From: CAZHAM01 sp964530415
Lineage (GTDB): Bacteria > Patescibacteriota > WWE3 > UBA101185 > UBA10185
Reading direction: 5' to 3'
DNA length: 11,651 nucleotides
NCBI GenBank assembly: GCA_964530415.1
Contig: CAZHAM010000018.1
Span: 1-11,651, forward strand
The notes below the pieces were generated by a model. It had not been told where the DNA came from and ran no database searches. It worked only from the letters and a program-made list of their open reading frames with translations. This document shows positions 1 to 7,633 of this stretch, piece by piece. Every line of letters begins with the position of its first letter. Position 1 is the stretch's first letter. The position numbers were made by a program, and so were the translations under genes.

Positions 1-56
1 CGGGAATACAAGAAAGCCCCGTCACCATATAAAAGCTCCAAATTTATTAATATCAT
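1..56 (-). CDS. Possible 5' end of a divergent gene running off the left edge
   Basis: A minus-strand frame beginning with ATG at 56 stays open to the window edge (18 codons, starting MILINLELLYGDGAFLYS). A TATTAT hexamer at 70-65 would place transcription start next to this ATG. The start faintly recalls the first residues of DNA polymerase III delta subunits (a short 'LYG-D-FL' stretch), but that is too little to name it. Two plus-strand frames are also open across the same bases (one to a TAG at 71-73, one to a TAA at 136-138), so the stretch could instead be the 3' end of an upstream plus-strand gene. Confidence 0.22.
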   Translation of the reverse strand, partial: MILINLELLYGDGAFLYS

Positions 57-69
57 TACAAATGATAAT
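51..69 (+). promoter_or_regulatory. Dyad and -10-like box just before proS
   Basis: Bases 51-67 form a perfect inverted repeat with 7-bp arms (TATCATT / AATGATA) around a 3-bp centre. GATAAT at 64-69 is a possible -10 box that ends 8 bases before the proS ATG at 78. No good -35 is visible. The dyad overlaps the putative -10 and could be an operator, or it may be chance in A+T-rich DNA. Confidence 0.3.
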
Positions 70-77
70 ATAGCTTT

Positions 78-1790
78 ATGCTTTACTCAAAACTATTCGG
101 AAAAACAAATAAAAGTGCAAAAGAATATGATTCGATAAACGCCACTCTTTTAATAAAAGCGGGCTTTATAGATCAGACAATGGCAGGAGTTTACTCATAT
201 CTTCCATTAGGGTTAAGGGTGCTGAGCAAAATAACTAACATTGTACGCGAGGAAATGGATAAAATAGGGGACGAGATATTAATGCCTGCTATGGGGCCTC
301 TTGAAAACTGGGAAGCAACCGGGCGCAGACAAAGTGTAGATATTCTTTTTCAAATTACCCCGGCAAACGAACAGTCTAAAATAAAAAATGATTCAACTTA
401 TATTCTTAATCCGACACACGAAGATATTGTTACTCCTATAGCCAAAAAATTTAACTTTAGCTACAAAGATTTGCCTTTTGCCGTTTACCAAATTCAGTCG
501 AAATTTAGAAACGAGGCTAGACCCAAATCCGGATTATTGCGGGGACGTGAATTTATAATGAAGGACTTATACAGTTTCCACAAAAGCGAAGAGGAATTTA
601 AAGAGTTTTATCTAAAAGCAAAAGAGGCATATTTAAAGGTTTACGAAAAACTCGGCTTGAATGAAAGTGTTTACTATGTTGCAGCTTCAGGAGGAGATTT
701 TACCGATGATTTTTCACACGAATTTCAAATAAGATGTGAAACCGGCGAAGATACAATTTTTTATGACGAGCAGGATAAAGTAGTTTTCAACAAAGAAGTC
801 GCGCCTTGTTTATCTCCGGAACCGACACAGGAAAAAGAAGAAAAGACTATGGAGGAAATTCTCACTGAAAACGTAACGGGTGTAGAAGCGTTAACTAAAT
901 TTTTAAATGTAGCGCCCGAACGAACTACCAAAACAATTTTGTACGAAACAGATACAGGAGTTATTGCAGCTGTTGTAAGAGGGGATTATGACGTAAATGA
1001 GGTTAAACTTAAAAAAACCGCAAAAGCAAGATGGGTCAAACTTGCATCTCCCGAAAAAGTAAAAGAGGCAACTGGCGCTGAACTAGGTTACGCAGGAATC
1101 TTGAATTTATCCGAAAAAGTTAAAGTTTATGTTGATGAGGCTGTTAAGTATTTAATCAACTTTGAAATGGGAGCCAACAAAACAAACTATCATTATGTAA
1201 ACGTAAACTGGTATCGCGATTTGCAAAAACCCGAGGTATTTTACGATATAAAAATTGCTAAAGAAGGAGACATTTACCCAGACACAGGTAACACTTACAT
1301 AACTTTTAAGGCAAGCGAGGCAGGAAATATTTTCCCTCTTAAAACTAAATACACAGATGCGTTTGGCTACACATACACTGATCAGGATGGAACAAAAAAA
1401 CCTGTTTATATGGGAAGCTATGGTATAGGGATTTCCAGATTAATGGGGATCTTGGTAGAAAAATTTCACGACGACAAAGGAATAATTTGGCCAGAACAAG
1501 TTGCGCCGTTTAAAGTTCTTTTAGTAGGACTCAATTTAGAAGACGCTGAGGTTAAGAAAAAAGCCTACAACTTATACCAAAAAATGGTTGATTTAAACAA
1601 AGATGTACTTTTTGACGATCGAGAAAATATTTCGGCAGGAGAAAAACTTTCGGATGCGGATTTGATGGGAATTCCTGTAAGAGTCGTGGTTTCTAAAAAG
1701 TCCGGCGATAAATTTGAGGTTAAGCGCAGAGAAGATAAAGAAGGAAAACTTGTTACTGAAGACGAGCTATTTACTAACCACACTCTTTAA
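78..1790 (+). CDS. proS: Prolyl-tRNA synthetase, bacterial type with editing domain
   Basis: This cytoplasmic class II synthetase charges tRNA-Pro with proline. At 570 aa it has the usual bacterial length. The catalytic core shows motif 2 at residues 143-168 (FRNEARP, then RGREF and MKDLYSFH) and motif 3 at 446-454 (GSYGIGISR). The C-terminal anticodon-binding domain covers about 475-570 (VLFDDRE near 510-516). An INS/YbaK-like editing domain lies at about 230-400: Lys285 in TTKT matches the lysine used for editing mischarged Ala-tRNA-Pro in the family, followed by RGDYDVNE (301-308) and GANKTNYHY (365-373). The family's GXXXP loop reads GYAGI at 337-341, so its proline is missing. The ATG at 78 gives the standard N-terminus, but no Shine-Dalgarno sequence precedes it. 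The stop overlaps that of convergent tsaD by 4 bp. Confidence 0.97.
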   Translation: MLYSKLFGKTNKSAKEYDSINATLLIKAGFIDQTMAGVYSYLPLGLRVLSKITNIVREEMDKIGDEILMPAMGPLENWEATGRRQSVDILFQITPANEQSKIKNDSTYILNPTHEDIVTPIAKKFNFSYKDLPFAVYQIQSKFRNEARPKSGLLRGREFIMKDLYSFHKSEEEFKEFYLKAKEAYLKVYEKLGLNESVYYVAASGGDFTDDFSHEFQIRCETGEDTIFYDEQDKVVFNKEVAPCLSPEPTQEKEEKTMEEILTENVTGVEALTKFLNVAPERTTKTILYETDTGVIAAVVRGDYDVNEVKLKKTAKARWVKLASPEKVKEATGAELGYAGILNLSEKVKVYVDEAVKYLINFEMGANKTNYHYVNVNWYRDLQKPEVFYDIKIAKEGDIYPDTGNTYITFKASEAGNIFPLKTKYTDAFGYTYTDQDGTKKPVYMGSYGIGISRLMGILVEKFHDDKGIIWPEQVAPFKVLLVGLNLEDAEVKKKAYNLYQKMVDLNKDVLFDDRENISAGEKLSDADLMGIPVRVVVSKKSGDKFEVKRREDKEGKLVTEDELFTNHTL

Positions 1791-2836
1791 AACTGCATTA
1801 TATCTAATGACGGGTTAGCTTTAATGTTTGAGTAATCAATATTTTTAAATTTATCTATTCCGTATTTTTGCTGCAAAAAATATGCGGAACCTGCGATATA
1901 AACAGCGTTATCGGTGCATAACTCAAAAGGGGGTACATTTAACAAAATTGAGTTTTTATCGCATTCGGTTTGCATCCTCTGACGAAGTTTTGTATTTGCC
2001 GACACGCCTCCTCCTAATATAATCGTTTTTACATTATGTTTTAACGCGGCCTTTATTGTTTTATTTACCAGCACATCCACAACTGCGTTCTCAAATTCAA
2101 ACGCAAAGTTTTTAACCTGAGTTTCATTTAATTGATTTAGCTCAACAAATCTTTTGACTGCTGTTTTTAATCCTGAAAACGAAAAATCAAAAGAGTCATG
2201 GGTTATCATGGGGCGGGGAAGTACGCCCTTAAATTCATCTTTTTCATATTCCGTGGCCAGTTTTGAAAGTTTGGCACCGCCTAAATATTTGCTGATGCCC
2301 AAAAGTCTCGCTGTTTTATCAAATGCCTCGCCGGCAGCATCGTCCAAAGTACCCCCTAAGTACTCAAAATCGTAATGACCGCGCATCAAAATAATATCGG
2401 TATGCCCTCCGCTTACAACCAACCCTATCATAGGAAAAGATAAACTCTCTGGGTTATCAATAAAGTTTGCGTACAAGTGGCCAATCAAATGATTTACTGG
2501 GATTAATGGTTTTTCCCATACAAAAGATAGAGCCTTTGCCGACTCTATTCCTACAATTAACGATCCGATGAGACCTGGGCCTATTGTGACCGCAATAGCG
2601 TCTATTCCTTGGTGGGGGTCGAGCCCTGTTATTTTTTCGAATTTCTCTAAAGTATCAGAGATTACAGGAACAATAAACTCAACTTGCTTGCGGGCGGCGA
2701 CTTCGGGCACAATTCCTCCGGTTTTTTCATGAAGTTCTTTTGATGTTGCGATTGTGCCACAAACACTTGTCACACCGTCTTTGACAACGGCTGCAGCTGT
2801 TTCATCACACGAACTTTCTATTGCCAATATGTTCAT
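1787..2836 (-). CDS. tsaD: tRNA N6-threonylcarbamoyladenosine transferase TsaD
   Basis: TsaD moves the threonylcarbamoyl group from TC-AMP onto A37 of ANN-decoding tRNAs, working with TsaB, TsaE and TsaC, none of which are in the window. The 349-aa product begins MNILAIESSCDET, the hallmark ASKHA N-terminus. The metal-binding histidines are His116 and His120 (NHLIGH), followed by SGGHTD (142-147), GEAFDKTARLLG (169-180), FSFSGLKTAV (218-227), GGGVSANTKLR (275-285) and CTDNAVYIA with Asp309. The ATG at 2836 is chosen over an in-frame TTG at 2872, which would add 12 residues the family lacks. The usual YPGGP motif reads YLGGA (184-188). It lies 50 bp downstream of the lipoprotein gene. A TAAAAT box at 2850-2845 might give it a near-leaderless transcript of its own. 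Confidence 0.96.
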   Translation of the reverse strand: MNILAIESSCDETAAAVVKDGVTSVCGTIATSKELHEKTGGIVPEVAARKQVEFIVPVISDTLEKFEKITGLDPHQGIDAIAVTIGPGLIGSLIVGIESAKALSFVWEKPLIPVNHLIGHLYANFIDNPESLSFPMIGLVVSGGHTDIILMRGHYDFEYLGGTLDDAAGEAFDKTARLLGISKYLGGAKLSKLATEYEKDEFKGVLPRPMITHDSFDFSFSGLKTAVKRFVELNQLNETQVKNFAFEFENAVVDVLVNKTIKAALKHNVKTIILGGGVSANTKLRQRMQTECDKNSILLNVPPFELCTDNAVYIAGSAYFLQQKYGIDKFKNIDYSNIKANPSLDIMQF

Positions 2837-2886
2837 ACCGTAAGATTTTATACAAATGGGTAAAATATGCAAAGACTAAAAGGCTA

Positions 2887-4212
2887 CTATTCTGTGGGCG
2901 TGTACAAATCTGATTTAACCTTTTTAAGAGCGGTCTCAGTTGGATTTTTATCTCCCTTGCTCTCCTCTTTTACAATATAATTTACGGCCGTTTTTAGTAA
3001 ATCTACAACTCTGTCGTTACCGGCGCGATCTGCAAGAGGTGATATCTTTGAAAAAGGTGCGGAGTCAACTAAAGGTTTTAGATAGCTATCTGCAGCAACT
3101 TGGCTCGAAAGAGATTTTAAGCTGTATAAAGATCCGAACTGTCTAAACTTTGAAGCCTCGCTATAAAGCATCTGCTGCTGGCTCTCCTGAGACATAAAGT
3201 TAACAAATTTCCAAGCAGCGTCTTTGTTAGCACTGTTACTTGGCACCGAATACATCCAAAACGTTCCCCACGATACTGGATTTGGAATAGGAGGTTGTGG
3301 AACTTGTGCAACACCGACTTTAAGATCGGGTCTTGCTTCTAAAATATCCAAAAGCCCCCATGACGGTACAAAAACTATCGAGACTCTTTCCTGAACAAAG
3401 GCTAAGGATGCTTCGGGGAAAGTGGCATCCCAAATTTTATCTTCGAGACTGAAGTTAGTATAAAAAGCTAAAGCATCCTGCGCTGATTTCGAATCAATAT
3501 TATCCGGAACAGCCACGGCAGCTTGAGCGAACATCAACCCCAAAATATCTGAAAAGAAACTAATGTTATCGGCTGTTCCTATTGCAGCCCCCGCTCTAAG
3601 AATCAGCTCTTTGTTCTTTTCATCGTATCGGGTAAGTGTTTTGGCAACACTTCTAAACTCTTCCCAGCTTGAAGGTGCGTCTAACTGATTGATTTCGTCA
3701 AAATGGTTTTTGTTGTACACCATCATTAATCCGTCATAGTATGCTGGAACCGCATAAATTGCGCTGTCCTGCAAACCCTGCTGGGTTGCTGAGGGATAAA
3801 ATCTATTTGAGTAATCTTCTGCACTCATTAAGTTTGAGGGCATAGAGGAAAGAGAATCTTTTAAGTAAGGTGCCCAAGAATTATGAATCAATACTATATC
3901 AGGAGCGTTCTGCTCTTTTACCCTTGTATAAACATTATCTTTGTACTCTCCCGGTTTTAACACCGATCTGTCTTCGTAGGTTATCGTTATATTGGGATTT
4001 TCTTCTTGGAATTTCTTGATTAAAACGTCGGTAACCTCGGGATTTTCCCACAGCCCCCACATTGTCAAAGTTACAGAACTTTGGACTTCTGTTTTAGCGG
4101 GAAAGAATTTACTTATCACAGGGCCTATTACCGGAAGCTCCTGTACAGTACAGGCGGTCAAAAAAAGAGGCAATGCTAATAGTAGGGCAGATACGATTAT
4201 CTTTTTTCTCAT
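2887..4212 (-). CDS. Extracellular solute-binding lipoprotein (SBP_bac_1-like)
   Basis: This 441-aa protein looks like a family 1 (sugar-type) ABC transporter solute receptor. The N-terminus is a lipoprotein signal: MRKK, a hydrophobic run of about 15 residues, and lipobox LTAC with Cys21 as the lipidated residue, so it should be tethered outside the cytoplasmic membrane. After a linker the fold starts at about 48 (TLTMWGLW, then FQEENPNI at 68-75), with PDIVLIHNSWAP at 104-115, YAVPAYYDGLMMVYNK at 153-168 and a late WKFVNFMSQ, all typical of the family. No permease or ATPase gene is nearby, so the ligand and partner are unknown; sugar, oligosaccharide or peptidoglycan fragments are all possible. 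The ATG at 4212 is 25 bp after the waaL-like stop and has a good -10 immediately upstream. It ends in TAG. Confidence 0.88.
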   Translation of the reverse strand: MRKKIIVSALLLALPLFLTACTVQELPVIGPVISKFFPAKTEVQSSVTLTMWGLWENPEVTDVLIKKFQEENPNITITYEDRSVLKPGEYKDNVYTRVKEQNAPDIVLIHNSWAPYLKDSLSSMPSNLMSAEDYSNRFYPSATQQGLQDSAIYAVPAYYDGLMMVYNKNHFDEINQLDAPSSWEEFRSVAKTLTRYDEKNKELILRAGAAIGTADNISFFSDILGLMFAQAAVAVPDNIDSKSAQDALAFYTNFSLEDKIWDATFPEASLAFVQERVSIVFVPSWGLLDILEARPDLKVGVAQVPQPPIPNPVSWGTFWMYSVPSNSANKDAAWKFVNFMSQESQQQMLYSEASKFRQFGSLYSLKSLSSQVAADSYLKPLVDSAPFSKISPLADRAGNDRVVDLLKTAVNYIVKEESKGDKNPTETALKKVKSDLYTPTE

Positions 4213-4218
4213 TAGGTA

Positions 4219-4248
4219 ATTATAGTCAGAGATAAAGTTATTTGTCTA
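4219..4248 (-). promoter_or_regulatory. Putative sigma-70-type promoter for the solute-binding lipoprotein gene
   Basis: On the minus strand TAGACA (4248-4243) and a perfect TATAAT (4224-4219) are 18 bp apart. The -10 ends only 6 bases before the ATG at 4212, so transcription would start at or within a base or two of the start codon (leaderless mRNA). The -35 lies inside the last codons of the waaL-like gene. This is a sequence match only. Confidence 0.5.
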
Positions 4249-5515
4249 TATGCTTTAAACTTACTCCCATTGCTAGTCCTGTGAGGAGCCAAAACAATAG
4301 CTGGGTTTGGTGGATAGTGAAGAAGTAATGGTCAAAGGAACCCATAAAAGCAACCTGCAACAAGGATATAAAAGGCAACGTATCCGCACCTACAGTTTTT
4401 TTAGCCAAACTAAACAAAACAACAAAGAAACTCATTAAAAAAACTATGGCAAATATACCCGATTCGGAAAATGTGAGAATAAAAATATTGTGTACAGGTT
4501 GAACAAAACGTAACCCCTGGGAATATTTAGTTAAATAATCTTCAATGTGCAAAGTGTTTGATTTATAGCCAACACCAAAAAACGGTTGCTTTTTGATCAT
4601 CTCCAACGAAGAGAGCATGAGGTTCTGCCTTCGATGAATAGAAGCCGGCGGTTCGTTTTTAAATAAATTGTTTACATACAGCACCGAGAAACCTAAAAGG
4701 AAGATCGCAACAAAAAGAGCCGGCATATAGTTTTTAGATTTTTCAAACATCAATAATATAAGTCCTAAAAGTAATCCGAGCCATGCGCTTACACTCAAGG
4801 TTAGTAAAAGCGCTAAAACCAAAACCGCGCTAACAAAAAAAGTAACGGGACGAATGTTCTTGTCAAAAAACTTAATGTATCCGAGCAATAAAATTAATAT
4901 CACTGATAGGTATCCTCCAAAAATATTGGCGTGCCTAAACAAACCGTATGCCGGAATGGTTGATACTCCAAGCACATTTTCTTTGATGATATTTCTTGTT
5001 GAAAATGTAAAAGGCTGTTCTCCCAATACCAAATAGTTGTTAAATAAAGAACCTTGTTTTAAAAATTGGCCGAATCCAAAAACGCACGAAACCAGCGCCC
5101 CTATAACTAAAAACTTTAAAATACTTTTAAATTCCTTGGCAAACTCAACTTCAATAACAACGTAAACGCTAAATAGAAAGTAAAAGAACATTCGTAAATA
5201 TTCCAAAAAAGAAATGAGAGGTGCTTTAGAAACGAAAACTGAAATGGAAGTGATAAGTACATATCCTATTAAAAATAAGAACGCTTTCTTTTTGGTGAAA
5301 ACCTTTTTTGTAAAAACTTTTAACTTATTCAGAGCTTTATTTTCGAAAAACCACAAAACCAACATTAAAATAATCAATAAATCCTGAACAAAAACTGTGG
5401 GGACAAGATAATCAACTAAAATGCCGTCAACATACGAATTCTTAAAGATAAAATGCTTTCCTAAATTTACAGGTAGTAAAACTAAGATTATGAAAAAGAT
5501 GTTTTTTGATTTCAT
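4238..5515 (-). CDS. O-antigen ligase/polymerase family membrane protein (Wzy_C-like)
   Basis: This is a 425-aa polytopic membrane protein with about ten or more hydrophobic segments and a Lys-rich loop near 59-77. A large extracytoplasmic loop lies near 282-345. The pattern KKQPFFGVGYKSN (308-320) followed by QPVHNIFILTFSESG (339-353) is the Wzy_C/WaaL signature, in which a glycine-rich turn precedes an HN pair and a Glu. An RHANIFGGYL segment (194-203) matches the second conserved patch of these proteins. Such proteins polymerise or transfer lipid-linked glycans outside the membrane. Which reaction this one performs cannot be read from sequence. Its ATG overlaps the gatD stop (ATGA, 5512-5515), indicating translational coupling to murT-gatD. 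That suggests an envelope-glycan role, perhaps attaching a polymer to the wall. Confidence 0.85.
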   Translation of the reverse strand: MKSKNIFFIILVLLPVNLGKHFIFKNSYVDGILVDYLVPTVFVQDLLIILMLVLWFFENKALNKLKVFTKKVFTKKKAFLFLIGYVLITSISVFVSKAPLISFLEYLRMFFYFLFSVYVVIEVEFAKEFKSILKFLVIGALVSCVFGFGQFLKQGSLFNNYLVLGEQPFTFSTRNIIKENVLGVSTIPAYGLFRHANIFGGYLSVILILLLGYIKFFDKNIRPVTFFVSAVLVLALLLTLSVSAWLGLLLGLILLMFEKSKNYMPALFVAIFLLGFSVLYVNNLFKNEPPASIHRRQNLMLSSLEMIKKQPFFGVGYKSNTLHIEDYLTKYSQGLRFVQPVHNIFILTFSESGIFAIVFLMSFFVVLFSLAKKTVGADTLPFISLLQVAFMGSFDHYFFTIHQTQLLFWLLTGLAMGVSLKHIDK

Positions 5516-6285
5516 TGCTTAAGTTCAAGCGAGGCAGCGTGAGCTTGGTTAATAAAAGTATCGTCTAGTTCAGTTAGTTTTTCAACATAAAGGGCTTTGG
5601 CAATTAAATAATCGGCGATGTGAGGATTTTTAGATAAAAACGGCCCGTGAAAATATGTCCCAAGAGAGTTCTTATAGTGTATGCCCTCAGTCCCGTCCTT
5701 AGAGTTGTTACCATTGCCAATAATAACCTGGGCGAGTTTCTCGTTTTGATTTTTTAAAAACGTCCTTCCGCCGTGGTTTTCAAAACCTACTATAGTGCTA
5801 CCTGTACGATTATTATTTTTAAAGTAAATATCGTCTAAAATGCTGTTATCGAGCTTCGCGCTAACATTGCCTATACACCTGGGGCTTTTTTGACCAAAAT
5901 GCTCTGTATTTAAATCAAAAATACCTAAGCCTTCAAGAACCAGTCCGTCAGAAGCCTTGTAAAAGTTACCTAAAAGCTGATAAGAGCCGCAAATAAATAA
6001 CCCGATACCGTCTTCTTCTACATAATCTTTTAAATACGAGCCTTTTTCGTTCAATAAATCCTTATACATACTTTTTTGACCGGAATCAGGACCGCCTCCC
6101 ATAAACACAATGTTGTAGCTTCTCATCATAGGGGAGTCGAGTTTTGAATGTTCGTCTATCAAATCCACCTGGCAAGAAATATTTCTCCATTCACATCTTT
6201 TATACAATATTTCGATATTCCCGTTATCTCCATACAGATTAAGTTGATCTTTATAAAAATAAGCTATTTTAATTTTATTACTCAC
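5512..6285 (-). CDS. gatD: Lipid II isoglutaminyl synthase, glutaminase subunit GatD
   Basis: GatD is the class I glutamine amidotransferase that frees ammonia from glutamine for MurT, which amidates D-Glu of the lipid II stem peptide. The 257-aa protein has IAYFYKDQLNLYGDNGN at 7-23, the nucleophile Cys99 in FICGSYQLLG (97-106), the GFENHGGRT motif (167-175) and His213 in GTYFHGPFLSKNP (209-221). Arg136 in the GQKSPRCIGN stretch falls where the family has a substrate-binding arginine. The start is GTG at 6285, one base after the murT TAA; no closer alternative ATG gives the family N-terminus. It ends with TGA overlapping the next gene's ATG. There is no Shine-Dalgarno sequence, so translation probably depends on coupling to murT. 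Confidence 0.93.
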   Translation of the reverse strand: MSNKIKIAYFYKDQLNLYGDNGNIEILYKRCEWRNISCQVDLIDEHSKLDSPMMRSYNIVFMGGGPDSGQKSMYKDLLNEKGSYLKDYVEEDGIGLFICGSYQLLGNFYKASDGLVLEGLGIFDLNTEHFGQKSPRCIGNVSAKLDNSILDDIYFKNNNRTGSTIVGFENHGGRTFLKNQNEKLAQVIIGNGNNSKDGTEGIHYKNSLGTYFHGPFLSKNPHIADYLIAKALYVEKLTELDDTFINQAHAASLELKQ

Positions 6286-6286
6286 T

Positions 6287-7435
6287 TTATAAAATCTTTT
6301 TTCCCGTTAAAATTTTTCTTACTTCCAACATAGAAGAGTAGTTGGGTAAAACCAAAACATTTTTGTAGCCGGAAACTTTTATTCTATCTAATATTTTTTG
6401 GTAATTTTTACTGCAATTATTTTCCTCGACTAAAACTTCGGCATATTTTAATCTAACTGCCATATCCCGGTATCTGTTTCCTGAAATAAATATTTCCCTA
6501 CCCTCGAGTGCAATTTTAAATTTTTCTGAATCTATATCGAAAATCCAAGATACATCCCTACCGTCTGGAATATTATCGTTTAACAAAATACAAACCGCAT
6601 CGGGATCTATTTCCTTACTTATCAAAACATCTAAATTTGTATTAAAACTTGCCGGATTTTTTGCAAGTAATATTTTTATTTTAATTTCTCCAAGCATTAC
6701 TTCTTCCCCGCGTCCGTAAGCGGGTTCAAAATCGTGCAAAGCTCTTACTATTTCGTCCTCTTCTAGGCCTGTTTGACGGCAAACAGCGAATGCCGCGTTT
6801 ACATTTTTAGCATTGTAATACCCGACAAGAGAAGTACTTTTAAGCAGCTCTCCCGAATCGCCAAACTCAATCACTTTTCCTCTAAAATAATCTTTTATAT
6901 CTTTAAAAACAGACTGGGTTGAATCAGTAAAAACTACTGTCTGAGTTTGATTAATTTCGGACAACGCGGCTTTCCATTTTTCATAAACTATATCGACCTC
7001 CCCATACCTGTCCAGCTGATCCCGAGATAAATTTAGTAAAACAACTGTGTGGGGATTTAAGTGTTTTAAAACTGAAGGAAGAAAAAACTCATCTACCTCC
7101 AAAACCGCGATATCTGATTTCACTTTCCCTGTCACAGAAGTGTTTAATAAAATTGCCGAAGCTATTCCGTTTAAAACATTTGCCCCGGAACTGTTATTTA
7201 AAACTTTAAAACCTTTTTTGTTTAATATGTGAGTAATTAATTTCGATGTAGTTGTTTTTCCGTTTGTTCCTGAAACCACGATAACACCGTTCTTAAAATT
7301 AATTTTTGAATTGTTTAGTAATTGTGGATAAATCTTTAAAGCATAAAATCCCGGAAGAGTCATGCCTGCACCAAGTTTAAAAAATCTTAAAATTAAATTT
7401 GTTAGATGAGCTATGTATAAAGACAAGTAAAACAT
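6287..7435 (-). CDS. murT: Lipid II isoglutaminyl synthase, Mur-ligase subunit MurT, without the zinc ribbon
   Basis: MurT uses ATP to activate the D-Glu alpha-carboxylate of lipid II, which is amidated with ammonia from GatD. In the 382-aa product the P-loop is GTNGKTTT (56-63), followed by NNSSGANVLNG (80-90), LLNLSRDQLDRYGEVD (133-148), the Mur-ligase PAYGRGE (238-244) and LLAKNPASFN (256-265). The C-terminal MurT-specific domain holds LLNDNIPDGRDVSWIFDID (284-302), the region from which an Asp completes the GatD triad in the S. aureus complex. The four-cysteine zinc ribbon normally inserted in the central domain is absent: only Cys219, Cys282 and Cys341 exist and there is no CxxC. This explains why the protein is shorter than S. 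aureus MurT (about 437 aa). An N-terminal hydrophobic stretch may associate with the membrane. A perfect DnaA box lies inside codons near 7323-7331. Confidence 0.93.
   Translation of the reverse strand: MFYLSLYIAHLTNLILRFFKLGAGMTLPGFYALKIYPQLLNNSKINFKNGVIVVSGTNGKTTTSKLITHILNKKGFKVLNNSSGANVLNGIASAILLNTSVTGKVKSDIAVLEVDEFFLPSVLKHLNPHTVVLLNLSRDQLDRYGEVDIVYEKWKAALSEINQTQTVVFTDSTQSVFKDIKDYFRGKVIEFGDSGELLKSTSLVGYYNAKNVNAAFAVCRQTGLEEDEIVRALHDFEPAYGRGEEVMLGEIKIKILLAKNPASFNTNLDVLISKEIDPDAVCILLNDNIPDGRDVSWIFDIDSEKFKIALEGREIFISGNRYRDMAVRLKYAEVLVEENNCSKNYQKILDRIKVSGYKNVLVLPNYSSMLEVRKILTGKKIL
7323..7331 (+). promoter_or_regulatory. Perfect DnaA box inside murT
   Basis: TGTGGATAA (TTATCCACA on the minus strand) is an exact DnaA-box match within murT codons for Ile-Tyr-Pro-Gln. 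It has the same orientation as the main box group in the adjacent gap, which suggests that the origin extends into the gene. Confidence 0.6.
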
Positions 7436-7537
7436 GTTAGGTTTATTTTAAAGGTTTTTGTACTTTGTGGGTAACTTTTTCCACCGAATTCATCGTTATA
7501 TTCTGTATATATAATAAGTCGTAGTTATAGTAGAGCT

Positions 7538-7554
7538 TGTGGATATGTGGGTAA
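7538..7554 (+). promoter_or_regulatory. Tandem DnaA boxes beside A+T-rich DNA
   Basis: TGTGGATAT and TGTGGGTAA, each 8/9 to consensus, are in the same orientation and share one T at 7546. Immediately to the left lie TAG-TTA-TAG-TAG (7522-7533) and then an A+T-rich run, which is the expected layout for an unwinding element next to anchoring boxes. Confidence 0.6.
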
Positions 7555-7633
7555 CCGGCTTTTTCATTTATGCCGTAGCTATTGCAAGGTATGAGTTTTG
7601 TTGACAAGTATTTTGCTTTCATATCGGCTTTTT

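Noticed and set aside
2154..2375. 73-aa plus-strand frame inside tsaD
   Set aside because: Antisense shadow of a strongly conserved gene, with no start signal or motif.
2837..2872. N-terminal extension of TsaD from a TTG at 2872
   Set aside because: It adds 12 residues before the invariant MNILAIESSCDET start. The ATG at 2836 matches the family and has a plausible -10 box just upstream.
7466..7485. Hairpin formed by GTGG/CCAC in the facing boxes as a terminator
   Set aside because: Only a 4-bp stem with no following T run in the direction of transcription. Better explained as facing DnaA boxes.
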